Positions 44,686-53,467 of a stretch of DNA of 64,000 nucleotides are shown here, one piece after another. Position 1 is the first letter of the stretch, and the number at the start of each line of letters is the position of its first letter. This DNA is from Pseudomonadota bacterium (lineage in GTDB: Bacteria > Desulfobacterota > Desulfarculia > Desulfarculales > Desulfarculaceae), in assembly GCA_018896025.1 (NCBI GenBank), contig JAHIND010000017.1, positions 248,001 to 312,000 of the forward strand, read 5' to 3'. The notes under the pieces are model-generated. The model was not told the DNA's origin, made no database searches, and saw only the letters and a list, made by a program, of their open reading frames with translations. The translations under genes were made by a program, and so were the position numbers.

Positions 44686-47360
44686 AATCCGTCGCCATAT
44701 TCGCCCTGAGCGCGCTGCTCCTGGCCGCCCCGGCCCTGGCCCAGCAAAAGGCGCCGGTAGAGCCTACCTCACCGGCCGCGCCGGCCAAACCTAGCCTCGC
44801 CGCCGCGCCGGCGGCCGCCATGGGGCTGCAGGTGAGCCCCCAGCACCCCCGCCTATTGCTCACCCCCAACGATCTGCCCCGCCTGCGCGAGATGGCCGTG
44901 GGGCGCGCCTTCCGTTGGCGCCGCCTGTTGGCCTGGGCCCTGGAGCCCGCCCGGCAAGGCACCGTGGCCCACGACGGCCCCGGCCTGGCCCTGGCCTCCC
45001 TGGTGCTGGCCTCCAGCGACGCCGAACTGAGCAAGCGCCTGGGAGAGCTGGCGGCGCGCTGCGCCCTGCACGCCGCCCGCTACGGCACGGTGGAGTCCTT
45101 CAGCGACAACACCCTGCGCAGCAAGGGCGGCAACCGCGACCCCCTGACCCTCTTGAGCAAGGGCTACACCATCGTGCGGCCCAGCTTCTCCGCCCTGAAC
45201 TTTTTGCCCGTGAACCGCTACACCACCAGCGAGATCGCCATAAACAACGAAGGCTCCAAAAGCGTGGTGCAGGCCTCCATGGGCGACACCTATTGCCTGC
45301 TCCAGGGCGACCTGCTGCCGGCCGCCGACCTGACGCGCCAGGTGGCCCTCACCCTGGATTGGGCCTGGGGGTTTTTCAGCCCCGAGCAAAGACAGGGCGT
45401 GGCCCGCTGGCTGCTCTCCCAGGCCCAATACTTCGCCCAGGACGGCCTGGGCTGCTTTGACAGCGAGTCCGCCGCCGCCCTGTGCCTGAGCACCTTGGCC
45501 GCCCTGGGCGCCCACGGCCTGGAGCCGGCGGCCCAGGAAATGCTCACCCGGTCCTGGGAGGTGCGCTTCCAGGGCAACATGCAGCCCTGTTTGCAAAACC
45601 TGGGGGCGGGCGGTGGCTGGTTCGAGGGGGACACCCCCGGAGCCAGGGCCGGTCTGCACCTGGCCGTCTTCGCCCTGGCCATGAAGACCGCGGCGAGCCA
45701 GAGCGACCCGGCCAAGCTGCCCTGGTTCACCGACCGCCTGGCCTACCTGCTGTTCCATCTGCTGCCCGGCCTGGCCAAGGCCCCGGCCGGGGAATACCGT
45801 CAGGCAGCCCCCGGCGGCGACCAGATCATGGAGCCGCTGCAAGCCGCCGAATACACCCGCATGCAGATGATGGCCCTGTTGGCGCTCAGGCCGGGCGACT
45901 CGGCGGCCTACACGGCCCGAGCCATCCTGCTGGACACCCGCACCCCCACCCTGCTGGCGGACTATCGCCAGGTTTACGATTTTTTGTGGGTGGACCCGGC
46001 CGCGCCCACCAGCGCCCTGGCCACCGCCCCCCTGAGCCATCTGGCCCCGGCCACCGGCCAGGCGGTGCTGCGCTCGGACTGGTCCTCGCGCTCCACCTGG
46101 CTGGGGTTCAGCTGCGGGCCCCACTTCGCCATGCGTCAGCACCTGGCCGCGGCGGGCTTCATGATCTTCCGCCAGGGGTTCCTGATGCCCCAAGGAGGGG
46201 GCTACGACGGCCCCACCAGCGGCCACGCCCTGAACTACGGCATCCGTAGCGTGGCCCACAACACCCTGCTGGTTTTCGATCCCCAGGAATATTCCTGGTA
46301 TGACATGCGCGCCGGCAAGCAGCCCAAGGGCGCCTACAGCAACGACGGCGGCCAGCGGTCCTGGGCCCTGTTCAACGACAAGGGCCAGGTCACCAAGAGC
46401 GCCCCCTGGACCGCCAGCGGATATGCCCAGGGCAAGGCGCCCTGGACCAAGCTGAACGACATCTACCAGGTGGCCTCCATCGAGACCATGGAGGACAAGC
46501 CCCGCTACGGCTACGTGCGCGGCCGCGCCACCCAGGCCTACGACGGCAGCACCCACAAGATGGCCCGCTTTGTGCGCCACCTGTTCCTGCTGCGGGCCAA
46601 CGGCCCCGACGACGCGGAATCGGTGGAGGCGGTGGTGGTGGCCGACGACGTGGAGCTGGCCCGCAAGGGGCTAAGCGTGCACTTCGTGATGCACTTCCCC
46701 GAGCAGCCCATTCCCGCCGCCGAGCTCAAGAGCCTGGGGCCGGGGCGCTGGCGCGGCCCGGCCACCTCCCTGGTGGCCAAGGCGGGCAACAGCCGCCTGG
46801 AGGTGGTGCCGGTATGGCCGCCGGACGCCCACCTGGATATGATGGGCGGCACCGGAGAGGCGGCCAGTTGGGTGGGTTCGCGCAACTATCCGCCGCGCCC
46901 CCCGGTGGTCAACCCCTGGCCCTGGCGGGCCGAATACGTGCGGGCCGACGCCGCCCTGCTGGAGCAGCCCATGCTGCACGTCCTGCTGCCCGCAGACCAG
47001 AACAACGCCGCCAGGCCGGCCATCAAGCCCCTGGTCACCAAGGACAGCCGCACCATAGGGGTGATTTTGCACGACCCCACATGGCCCAGGGTGCTGGCCT
47101 TGCGCTTGGGTGAGCCGGGAGCCGAGCCGCCCATATCCTATCGCTATCCCAGCGGCACCAGCCGCCACCTGGTGGCGGGCCTGGAGCCGGGAGCCACTTA
47201 TACGGTCACCGTGACCCCCTTTCAGATAACCATAAAGCCCGGCCCCGGCCTGAAGGCCTCGGACGCCGGATTGCTGGCCTTCAGAGTGGCTCCGGCCGCA
47301 AGCACGGCCCCCACCGCGGCCAAGGCCCGGCCCGCCCCCCAAACGGGGGCCAAGCCCTGA
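44679..47360 (+). CDS. Heparinase II/III-like periplasmic polysaccharide lyase
   Basis: The 893-residue protein has a signal peptide (LKSVAIFALSALLLAAPALA, cut near AQQ). An alpha-helical toroid domain occupies about residues 60-430, and the heparinase II/III-like beta-sandwich begins near residue 460 with TWLGFSCGPHFAMRQHLAAA. It includes SGHALNYGIRSVAHNTLLVF with the conserved Asn-Tyr and His. Such enzymes cut uronic-acid-containing polymers, and homologues in polysaccharide loci trim or release the chain. I chose the GTG at 44679 with GGGGAAGAG upstream; the longer frame from 44625 overlaps the previous gene and lacks a signal peptide at its start. Confidence 0.88.
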   Translation: MLKSVAIFALSALLLAAPALAQQKAPVEPTSPAAPAKPSLAAAPAAAMGLQVSPQHPRLLLTPNDLPRLREMAVGRAFRWRRLLAWALEPARQGTVAHDGPGLALASLVLASSDAELSKRLGELAARCALHAARYGTVESFSDNTLRSKGGNRDPLTLLSKGYTIVRPSFSALNFLPVNRYTTSEIAINNEGSKSVVQASMGDTYCLLQGDLLPAADLTRQVALTLDWAWGFFSPEQRQGVARWLLSQAQYFAQDGLGCFDSESAAALCLSTLAALGAHGLEPAAQEMLTRSWEVRFQGNMQPCLQNLGAGGGWFEGDTPGARAGLHLAVFALAMKTAASQSDPAKLPWFTDRLAYLLFHLLPGLAKAPAGEYRQAAPGGDQIMEPLQAAEYTRMQMMALLALRPGDSAAYTARAILLDTRTPTLLADYRQVYDFLWVDPAAPTSALATAPLSHLAPATGQAVLRSDWSSRSTWLGFSCGPHFAMRQHLAAAGFMIFRQGFLMPQGGGYDGPTSGHALNYGIRSVAHNTLLVFDPQEYSWYDMRAGKQPKGAYSNDGGQRSWALFNDKGQVTKSAPWTASGYAQGKAPWTKLNDIYQVASIETMEDKPRYGYVRGRATQAYDGSTHKMARFVRHLFLLRANGPDDAESVEAVVVADDVELARKGLSVHFVMHFPEQPIPAAELKSLGPGRWRGPATSLVAKAGNSRLEVVPVWPPDAHLDMMGGTGEAASWVGSRNYPPRPPVVNPWPWRAEYVRADAALLEQPMLHVLLPADQNNAARPAIKPLVTKDSRTIGVILHDPTWPRVLALRLGEPGAEPPISYRYPSGTSRHLVAGLEPGATYTVTVTPFQITIKPGPGLKASDAGLLAFRVAPAASTAPTAAKARPAPQTGAKP

Positions 47361-47530
47361 TGGTATGGGTTTCCCTTTTGCAATTGGGGTATGCTAATAA
47401 TTAATATGATGTGCTGATAAATTCAGCACATGGCCTGCTTGAGGCGACAGTGGGGCGCGTGGGGGCGTTCGTGCCGGTTCAGGCGGGTGATGCCGCCTGG
47501 CAGGCGACAAAAAATCAACCGGAGAAGAAG
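47361..47530. other. Leader region of the PrsT-like gene with a palindrome
   Basis: A perfect eight-base-pair hairpin, TGTGCTGA and TCAGCACA around a TAAAT loop, lies at 47410-47430. The AT-rich TTGCAATTGG and TAATATG block just upstream may hold a promoter. GGAG at 47521-47524 precedes the PrsT-like ATG. Confidence 0.45.
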
Positions 47531-49933
47531 ATGGTATCCATGGCAAAGGCATTGGGAAAACTGGGATTGGCGTTGCTTTTGACCGCCGCTCTCAGCGTGG
47601 GAGGGGCCGTGGCCATGGCCCAGACCAAGGACGAGTTCCTTAAAAAAGGCCTGGAGTACTACGACGCGGGCAAGTTCCGGGAAGCAGCCCTGGAATTCCG
47701 CAACGCGGTGCAAAAGGATCCACAGTTCGCCGAGGCCCACTACCGTCTGGCCCTCACCTACCTCAAGCTGGGTGACCTGGGCCAGGCCTACCGCCTGTTC
47801 TTCAACGTTGTAACCCTGGACCCGGACAACCTGGACGCCCAGATTCGCCTGGGCCAGATCGCCCTGTTGGGCGGACGGGTCAACGAAGCCATGGAACGGG
47901 CCGGCATCGTGCTCAAGCAAAAGCCGGACGACGTGGACGCCCTGGTGCTCAAGGGCCAGGCCTACAGCCAGCTTCAGGAGACCGCCAAGGCGGTGGTAAC
48001 CCTGGAGAAGGCCCTCAAGCTGTCCCCCAAGCGCGCCGACATCCACGTGCTTCTGGGCCAACTCCACGTGGAGGAGGGACGTCCCGACCTGGCCGAAAGC
48101 GAGTTCCGCGCGGCCATCGAGATGTCCCCCAAGCTGCTGACCCCGCGCCTTCTTTTGGTCCGCTTGTTCCTGAACAACAAGCAGGACGAAAAGGCCCTGG
48201 GCGCCCTGCGCGATGCGGTGAAAAGCCACCCCAACGAGGCCCGTCTCCAGCTCATGCTGGTCGAACTTCTCATGCGCATGCACCAGCCGGGCGAGGCCGA
48301 AGAGGCCCTGCAAAAGCTGGTGGCCAGCAACCCCAGCCAGGAGCGCCCCCGCCTGGCCCTGGCCCGGCTCTACGCGGTCAACGGCCAGTTCGAAAAGGCC
48401 GAGCAGACCTACCTGGCCACGGTGCGCCAATTCCCCAACTCCATGTGGCCCTCGCTCATGGCCGCCCGCTTCTTCGCCTCCCGCGGCCAGGTGCGCGAGG
48501 CCTTGGCTTATCTGAAGCAAGCGGCCAAGGTGGCCCCCGAATCTCCGGTGCCCCTGAACGCCCAGGCAGAGCTGGACCTGGAGCGGGGCCTTCTGGACGA
48601 AGCAGAAAAACGCATCACCCTGGTTAAGAAGAAGTTCCCCGGCAACACCGCGGCCGATATCCTGGAAGGCCGCCTGTTCATCGCCAGAGGCAACCTGGAC
48701 AAGGCCATCGCCGTGTTGACCTCGGTGATCCGCCAGCGGCCCAACGACCCGGAAGCCCTGTTCCGCCGGGCCCAGGCCTTTGCCGCCCAGGGCAAGTCCC
48801 AGTTGGCCCGCGCCGATCTGCTCAAGGCGGTGCAGTCCGACCCCACCGACACCAGGGCCCGCTTCCTCTTGGCCGCCCTGTTCGCCCGCACCGGCGAGTT
48901 GTTGCAGGCCATCGGCCAGATGAACCAAGTCCTGGCCCTGGAGCCCCGCAACCTGGCCGCCGTCGAGATGCGCGGCCGCCTGTACCTGGCCCAAGGCACC
49001 TTCAGCAAGGCCAGGGAAGACTTCGCCAAGCTGATCCAGCTGGCCCCCAAGGCGGCGGCCGGCTACTACCGCATGGGCATGCTGGCCCAGGCCCAACAGC
49101 AGAACGCCGAAGCCAAGCGCTACTATGAGGAGGCCCTCAAGCGCAACCCGGCCAACATCGACGCCCTGATGCGCATCGCCTTCTTGGAAATAGCCGAGAA
49201 AAAACCGGATATGGCCATCAAGCGGGTGCAGGACCAGATGGCCAAGGTGGAGCGCAAGGACCTGCTCTTCAACCTGATGGGCGACCTGTACATGATCCAG
49301 GGCAGGCCCAAGGATGCCTCTCCCCAGTTCGAAAAGGCCCTGAACCTGAACCCCCGCCTGGTCACCGCCCTCATGGGCCTGGCCGCCTCGTCCCGGGCCC
49401 AGAACCAGCTCCCCAAGGCCGAAGAGTACCTGACCCGCGCCTTGAAGATCGCTCCCAACAATCCCACCGCCTTGGTGGCCCGGGGCGACGTGTACGAGAT
49501 GATGGGTAAGACCCAGCAAGCCATGGAGGACTACCGCCAGTCCCTGGCCCTGAACCGGGACTTCGTGCCCGCCCTGAACAACCTGTCCTACCTATTGTCC
49601 CAGGAAGGCGGCGACAAGAACCTCAACGAGGCTCTGCCCCTGGTGCAGCGGGCCAAGCGTCTGTCGCCCAGCGATCCGCGGGTGCTGGACACCCTGGGCT
49701 GGGTGCTCAGCCAGCGGGGGGCCCACTCCAGCGCCCTGGCCGAGCTTGAGGACGCCAAGAAGCTGACCCCCAGCAATCCCACCATCTACTACCATCTGGG
49801 TGCCACCTACGTGGCCATGAACAAGCTGGACGAGGCCCAGAAGGACCTGAAGAAGGCCTTGTCCCTGGGGACGGACTTCCGCGAAAAGGCCGCCACCGAG
49901 AGCCTGCTCAAGCGCATCGAGGGAAAGCGCTAA
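47531..49933 (+). CDS. PrsT-like TPR-repeat protein of the exosortase system
   Basis: The 800-residue protein has a signal peptide (ALGKLGLALLLTAALSVGG, cut after VAMAQ) and about 20 TPR motifs filling the rest, for example YYDAGKFREAALEFRNAVQ and EEGRPDLAESEFRAAIEMS. It fits the XrtA/PEP-CTERM-locus TPR family. Unlike the lipoprotein members, no Cys follows the signal peptide, so it is probably soluble in the periplasm. The ATG at 47531 follows GGAGAAGAAG; a second ATG nine bases on is possible. A terminator follows at 49962. Confidence 0.9.
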   Translation: MVSMAKALGKLGLALLLTAALSVGGAVAMAQTKDEFLKKGLEYYDAGKFREAALEFRNAVQKDPQFAEAHYRLALTYLKLGDLGQAYRLFFNVVTLDPDNLDAQIRLGQIALLGGRVNEAMERAGIVLKQKPDDVDALVLKGQAYSQLQETAKAVVTLEKALKLSPKRADIHVLLGQLHVEEGRPDLAESEFRAAIEMSPKLLTPRLLLVRLFLNNKQDEKALGALRDAVKSHPNEARLQLMLVELLMRMHQPGEAEEALQKLVASNPSQERPRLALARLYAVNGQFEKAEQTYLATVRQFPNSMWPSLMAARFFASRGQVREALAYLKQAAKVAPESPVPLNAQAELDLERGLLDEAEKRITLVKKKFPGNTAADILEGRLFIARGNLDKAIAVLTSVIRQRPNDPEALFRRAQAFAAQGKSQLARADLLKAVQSDPTDTRARFLLAALFARTGELLQAIGQMNQVLALEPRNLAAVEMRGRLYLAQGTFSKAREDFAKLIQLAPKAAAGYYRMGMLAQAQQQNAEAKRYYEEALKRNPANIDALMRIAFLEIAEKKPDMAIKRVQDQMAKVERKDLLFNLMGDLYMIQGRPKDASPQFEKALNLNPRLVTALMGLAASSRAQNQLPKAEEYLTRALKIAPNNPTALVARGDVYEMMGKTQQAMEDYRQSLALNRDFVPALNNLSYLLSQEGGDKNLNEALPLVQRAKRLSPSDPRVLDTLGWVLSQRGAHSSALAELEDAKKLTPSNPTIYYHLGATYVAMNKLDEAQKDLKKALSLGTDFREKAATESLLKRIEGKR

Positions 49934-49961
49934 GCCGCTTTCGCACAACCAGGAAAAGCCA

Positions 49962-49990
49962 AGCGCCGCCCTCCGGGGCGGCGCTTTTTT
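49962..49990 (+). terminator. Rho-independent terminator after the PrsT-like gene
   Basis: AGCGCCGCC and GGCGGCGCT pair around a CTCCG loop and are followed by TTTTT (49986-49990). This is the clearest end of the long exopolysaccharide transcript starting near 33.15 kb. Confidence 0.9.
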
Positions 49991-50013
49991 GCGCCTTGGG
50001 CCTGGCCAAACGC

Positions 50014-50769
50014 CTAGGCTTCGGGTGCGTCGATCTTTTCGAACAAGGTGTGCAGCCAGATGGGATGGGGCGAGGCCAGGCGGGTCTGGATTTGGCTGAG
50101 CGCCAGGCCGGCCTTGGCCAGGGCCTTTTGCCAGGCGGCCACCCGGGGCGGCGTGGTCAGGGGGGTGCCGCAATAGCCGCAACGCTCCTCGGGTCCGTAG
50201 GCTCCCCAGGGGTTGCCCGCCGCGTCCATGAGCCAGGCGCTCAGCGCGTTGGTGGCCTCGGTCTCGCTGCCCATGAAGTTCTGCTCCCGCACTCGGCAGC
50301 AGTCCATGAGCCCGGTCAGCTTGGCCCGGTCAAAGGAGTTGAAATGCCCCCAGGGCGGGTTGCGCCGCCCGCAGTTGGGGCAGCGAGTGCGGCCGATGCG
50401 GATGTCCTGGCGGTAGGGCACCCCCACCACCAGCTCGAAGCGGGCCACCCGCTGTATCTCGGTGCAGGCGCACTCCAGGCGCTCCGGGGGTATGTGCTCC
50501 AGCACCTCGGTGCACACCACCACGTCGAAGCTCTGGTCCGCACACTGCAGCTCGGCCACGTCGCCCGCCACCGGGGTGATGCGCGGGTGGGAGATGGGGG
50601 GCTTGTCCAAATCCAGGGCGGTGACCTGCTCGAAGCGCTCCAGCAGCAACTCGGTGAAGTAGCCGCCCCGCGCCCCGATCTCCAGGACGCTATGGCGCCC
50701 CCTGGGCATCAGGCGCATAAGGTCGGCGATGCGCTCCTGCTCTTTGTCCGAATAGCCTTCCAGGTCCAT
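50014..50769 (-). CDS. SAM-dependent methyltransferase with two Cys-pair motifs
   Basis: The 251-residue protein has a class I methyltransferase fold: SVLEIGARGGYFTELLLERF (motif I), VTALDLDKPP, PVAGDVAELQCADQSFDVVV and CTEVLEHIPPERLECACTEI. Residues about 128-140 carry CPNCGRRNP and about 193-203 CGYCGTPL, which could form a zinc finger. The N-terminal MDLEGYSDKEQERIADLM precedes the fold. Targets of similar proteins in polysaccharide loci are sugars or lipids, but none can be named. It faces the RIFT-barrel gene with a divergent 99-bp gap. Confidence 0.85.
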   Translation of the reverse strand: MDLEGYSDKEQERIADLMRLMPRGRHSVLEIGARGGYFTELLLERFEQVTALDLDKPPISHPRITPVAGDVAELQCADQSFDVVVCTEVLEHIPPERLECACTEIQRVARFELVVGVPYRQDIRIGRTRCPNCGRRNPPWGHFNSFDRAKLTGLMDCCRVREQNFMGSETEATNALSAWLMDAAGNPWGAYGPEERCGYCGTPLTTPPRVAAWQKALAKAGLALSQIQTRLASPHPIWLHTLFEKIDAPEA

Positions 50770-50868
50770 GCTTCACTCCCGCCCCGGCTCCGTTGCCGGG
50801 CATGGTTGCTTTTGCCGGTTATAGATGCCTATTCTAAGACCCAGGGACCATCGCTGAAAGGAATTTAT

Positions 50869-52566
50869 ATGTTTGCAAAGCAGCAAGGGCGCGGAGTGTT
50901 CATGGGGCTGCTGTTCGCGGCCCTGACGGCTTTGATTTGCGGGGCCCCGACCTGGGCGCAGGCCCCCCCCGCCGACCCCACCACTGTGGCCTATCGCGGA
51001 TTTTTCCCCGCGCCCCAGCCCCAGGGCAAGGTGCCCCTGACCCTGGTCCCCCATCCCCGGGCCCTTTCCCAGGTGGTGCCGGTGAGCTTCGGCGTACCTT
51101 TCCCCCCCGGCTATGTCAGCGACCCCAAGCTGATCTCCCTGGTGGACAACACCGGCCAGGAGATACCCATCCACGTCGAGGTGCTGGCCAACTGGCTGCC
51201 CCCGGTGCCCGGCGCGCCCTGCATCCGCTCGGTGCTCATCCAGTACCAGGACTACATGGCCTCGTCGGTGCCCCGCACCTACACCCTGCGCTGGGGCAAG
51301 CCCCGCCAAAAATCCATGCCCAAGGGCTGGCCCGCCTCCCGTTCCTGGCTGTCGATCACCGACAACTCCTACCCCGCCCTCACCGTGAAGGACCCCACGG
51401 TGTGGGCCTTGCTGCCCGCCTCCTGGCTGGGCAAGGCGCTCATCAAGGGCCGTCTGGCCCCGGCGGGGACCTACCCCGCCTTCCACTGGTACGAGGAGGC
51501 CCTGGGCGGATTCTACCAGCAGGCCATCAACCAGCCGGTGCTGAACAAAAACCAGCAGGTGCATCCCGAACGGAAGAAGCGCTTCGGCATCGATTACCTG
51601 AATACCTACGAGCCCTGGCTTTTCGACCGCACCACCACCATCTTCCTGCGCTACCTGACCACCGGCGACTTGAAGCCCTACAAGTTCGCCCTGCGCGACG
51701 TGCAGTTCTACGCCCGCAACGTGCAGGAGGACGGCAACTTCGCCCTACTGAAACCGGGCAGGCCGCCCAACGTGATCTACGGCAATCAGGAGGCCCTGAC
51801 CATCGCCTGGTTCTTCACCGGCCTCAACAGCTTGCAAAACGCCTCCAAGCGAGTGGTGAAGCTCCTAGACCGTTGGTATCCCGAATACAGCCCCGAGCGC
51901 ACCTTTTGGACCGAGCGTCACCTGGCCTTCCACCTGATGATCGCCACCGCCGCCTATGAGATGACCGGCGATCCGGCCCTGCTGGCCCGCGCCCGCCACG
52001 CCATGGACATCGCCGTCGGTATGCAGACCTCCCCCCCGCCGGGCGCTCCCAAGGACGGTTGCCTCATCCACACCGGGGTGCAGCATTCCTCGCCGGTGAA
52101 GGGCTGGACCTGCAGTCCCTGGATGTCGGTGTTGTTCGAGGACGCGGCCATGCGCTACTACCTGGTGAGCGCCGACCCCAGGGTGCCCCAGTTGGTGCTG
52201 ACCATGGCCGACTACTTCATCACCCACGGCATCTACCGCCGCCAGCCCAAGAACTCCAAAAAGACCTTCACCTATCCCTACTACATGGCCAGTTCGGTGG
52301 AAAAGGCGGAGATATCCAGCATGGATTGGCAGCACTGCCTGGACACCGGCAAGCTGTTGGTCCTGGCCATCTACTTCGCCCGCAAGCAGAACCTGCCCTG
52401 GAAGCAGTACCTCAAGATTTATGACGAGCTTGTAGTCTCGGCCAAGGAGATGTTGCCCAAGCACCGCACCGGACGCATCACCCCCTACACCCTGTTCCCG
52501 CCGCGCAAGTTCTCCTGGTGGTTCCGCACCACCGCCGACATTCCCTGGCTGCTCAATCAGCCTTGA
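50869..52566 (+). CDS. Secreted RIFT-barrel/lyase-like protein
   Basis: The 565-residue protein has a signal peptide (FMGLLFAALTALICGAPTWA, cut near AQAPP). The first 120 residues (VVPVSFGVPFPPGYVSDPKL and EVLANWLPPVP) resemble the N-terminal RIFT-barrel domain of rhamnogalacturonan exolyase-like proteins. The remainder is helical with an alpha/alpha-toroid-like pattern. No catalytic residues can be named. It may act with the heparinase-like and deacetylase-like products on the exported polymer. AAAGGA precedes the ATG at 50869; the long upstream open frame overlaps the methyltransferase and was rejected. It overlaps the next minus-strand gene by 14 bases. Confidence 0.72.
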   Translation: MFAKQQGRGVFMGLLFAALTALICGAPTWAQAPPADPTTVAYRGFFPAPQPQGKVPLTLVPHPRALSQVVPVSFGVPFPPGYVSDPKLISLVDNTGQEIPIHVEVLANWLPPVPGAPCIRSVLIQYQDYMASSVPRTYTLRWGKPRQKSMPKGWPASRSWLSITDNSYPALTVKDPTVWALLPASWLGKALIKGRLAPAGTYPAFHWYEEALGGFYQQAINQPVLNKNQQVHPERKKRFGIDYLNTYEPWLFDRTTTIFLRYLTTGDLKPYKFALRDVQFYARNVQEDGNFALLKPGRPPNVIYGNQEALTIAWFFTGLNSLQNASKRVVKLLDRWYPEYSPERTFWTERHLAFHLMIATAAYEMTGDPALLARARHAMDIAVGMQTSPPPGAPKDGCLIHTGVQHSSPVKGWTCSPWMSVLFEDAAMRYYLVSADPRVPQLVLTMADYFITHGIYRRQPKNSKKTFTYPYYMASSVEKAEISSMDWQHCLDTGKLLVLAIYFARKQNLPWKQYLKIYDELVVSAKEMLPKHRTGRITPYTLFPPRKFSWWFRTTADIPWLLNQP

Positions 52567-53467
52567 ACACCGCCAGGGCCATGCGCGCCCCCAACTCGCG
52601 GGGGCTGTAGCGGCCCGCGAAGCGCGCGGCCAGGGGCAGGCGGGACAACAGCTCCAGGTCTTCCCGGCCGGGCCACCACACCTGGCGGTACACCTGCCTG
52701 AGCCCGGCTTCCTTGAACATGGCCAGATAATCCGGCAGCCGCAGACGGTTTTGATAGTGCAGGCCGCTGTTGACCAGGCCCCAGCGGGCCTCGTCCAGGG
52801 TGAGGAAGTTGTAGACGCTGATGGAGGGGTCGAAATCGGCGTAGTGGTCCTGCATGTTCCACAAATGGCAGACCACCCCTTGGGGGCTGACCAGGCGGCG
52901 GCACTCGGCCAGGATGGCCGGAAGGTCGGCCGCCGGTATGTGCTCCAGCACGTGGCTGGAGCTGACCAGGTCGAACCCCTCCGCCGCCAGGCCGGTGGCC
53001 CTGGCGTCGGCCGGGGCGCGGTAGGTGATGCCCAGGGCCCGCTCCAGTTGGGCCGTGCTGGCCGGGGCCTGCTCGGGCCAGGGGCGCAACTCCCGCCCGG
53101 CCAGGGCGCGGAGCCGGATACGGCGAACCTTCAGGTCGTCCATGGCCTGGGCCAACAGGTCCCACTGGGCCAGGGGGCGCAGATCCACCAGCACCTGGCT
53201 TTCCACTCCCAAGGCGTACAGGGAAAGGGCGGTGGCCAGGTCCTGGCCCGCCCCGAACTCATAGGCCCGGCGCGGTCCCCGGGGCAACTCACCCCACAGG
53301 CGAGCGGCGTGCAGGTACTGCACCGCGTTGCCGAAGTACTCCACCATCAGCTCGGCCTGGCGGGGCAAGCCGTGGGTTACGTAGCGCTGGAAGAGGTAGT
53401 TGAGCCGCTGTCCCCTGGGCAAGCCGGAAAAAACTTTTTGCAGACCGGCCTTGGCCAGCCATTTCAT
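52553..53467 (-). CDS. Methyltransferase-like protein in glycosyltransferase cluster
   Basis: The 304-residue protein has a class I methyltransferase layout: AYEFGAGQDLATALSLYALG (motif I), QVLVDLRPLAQW, GFDLVSSSHVLEHIPAADLP and LVSPQGVVCHLWNM. It begins MKWLAKAGLQKVFSGLPRGQ, and a long N-terminal helix of this type is common in cluster-specific methyltransferases. It overlaps the following glycosyltransferase gene by four bases (ATGA), so they form a two-gene operon. The C-terminus overlaps the convergent RIFT-barrel gene. Confidence 0.86.
   Translation of the reverse strand: MKWLAKAGLQKVFSGLPRGQRLNYLFQRYVTHGLPRQAELMVEYFGNAVQYLHAARLWGELPRGPRRAYEFGAGQDLATALSLYALGVESQVLVDLRPLAQWDLLAQAMDDLKVRRIRLRALAGRELRPWPEQAPASTAQLERALGITYRAPADARATGLAAEGFDLVSSSHVLEHIPAADLPAILAECRRLVSPQGVVCHLWNMQDHYADFDPSISVYNFLTLDEARWGLVNSGLHYQNRLRLPDYLAMFKEAGLRQVYRQVWWPGREDLELLSRLPLAARFAGRYSPRELGARMALAVFKAD

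Noticed and set aside
49996..52566. 856-residue frame upstream of the RIFT-barrel gene
   Set aside because: It overlaps the antisense methyltransferase, and the signal peptide begins at 50869.
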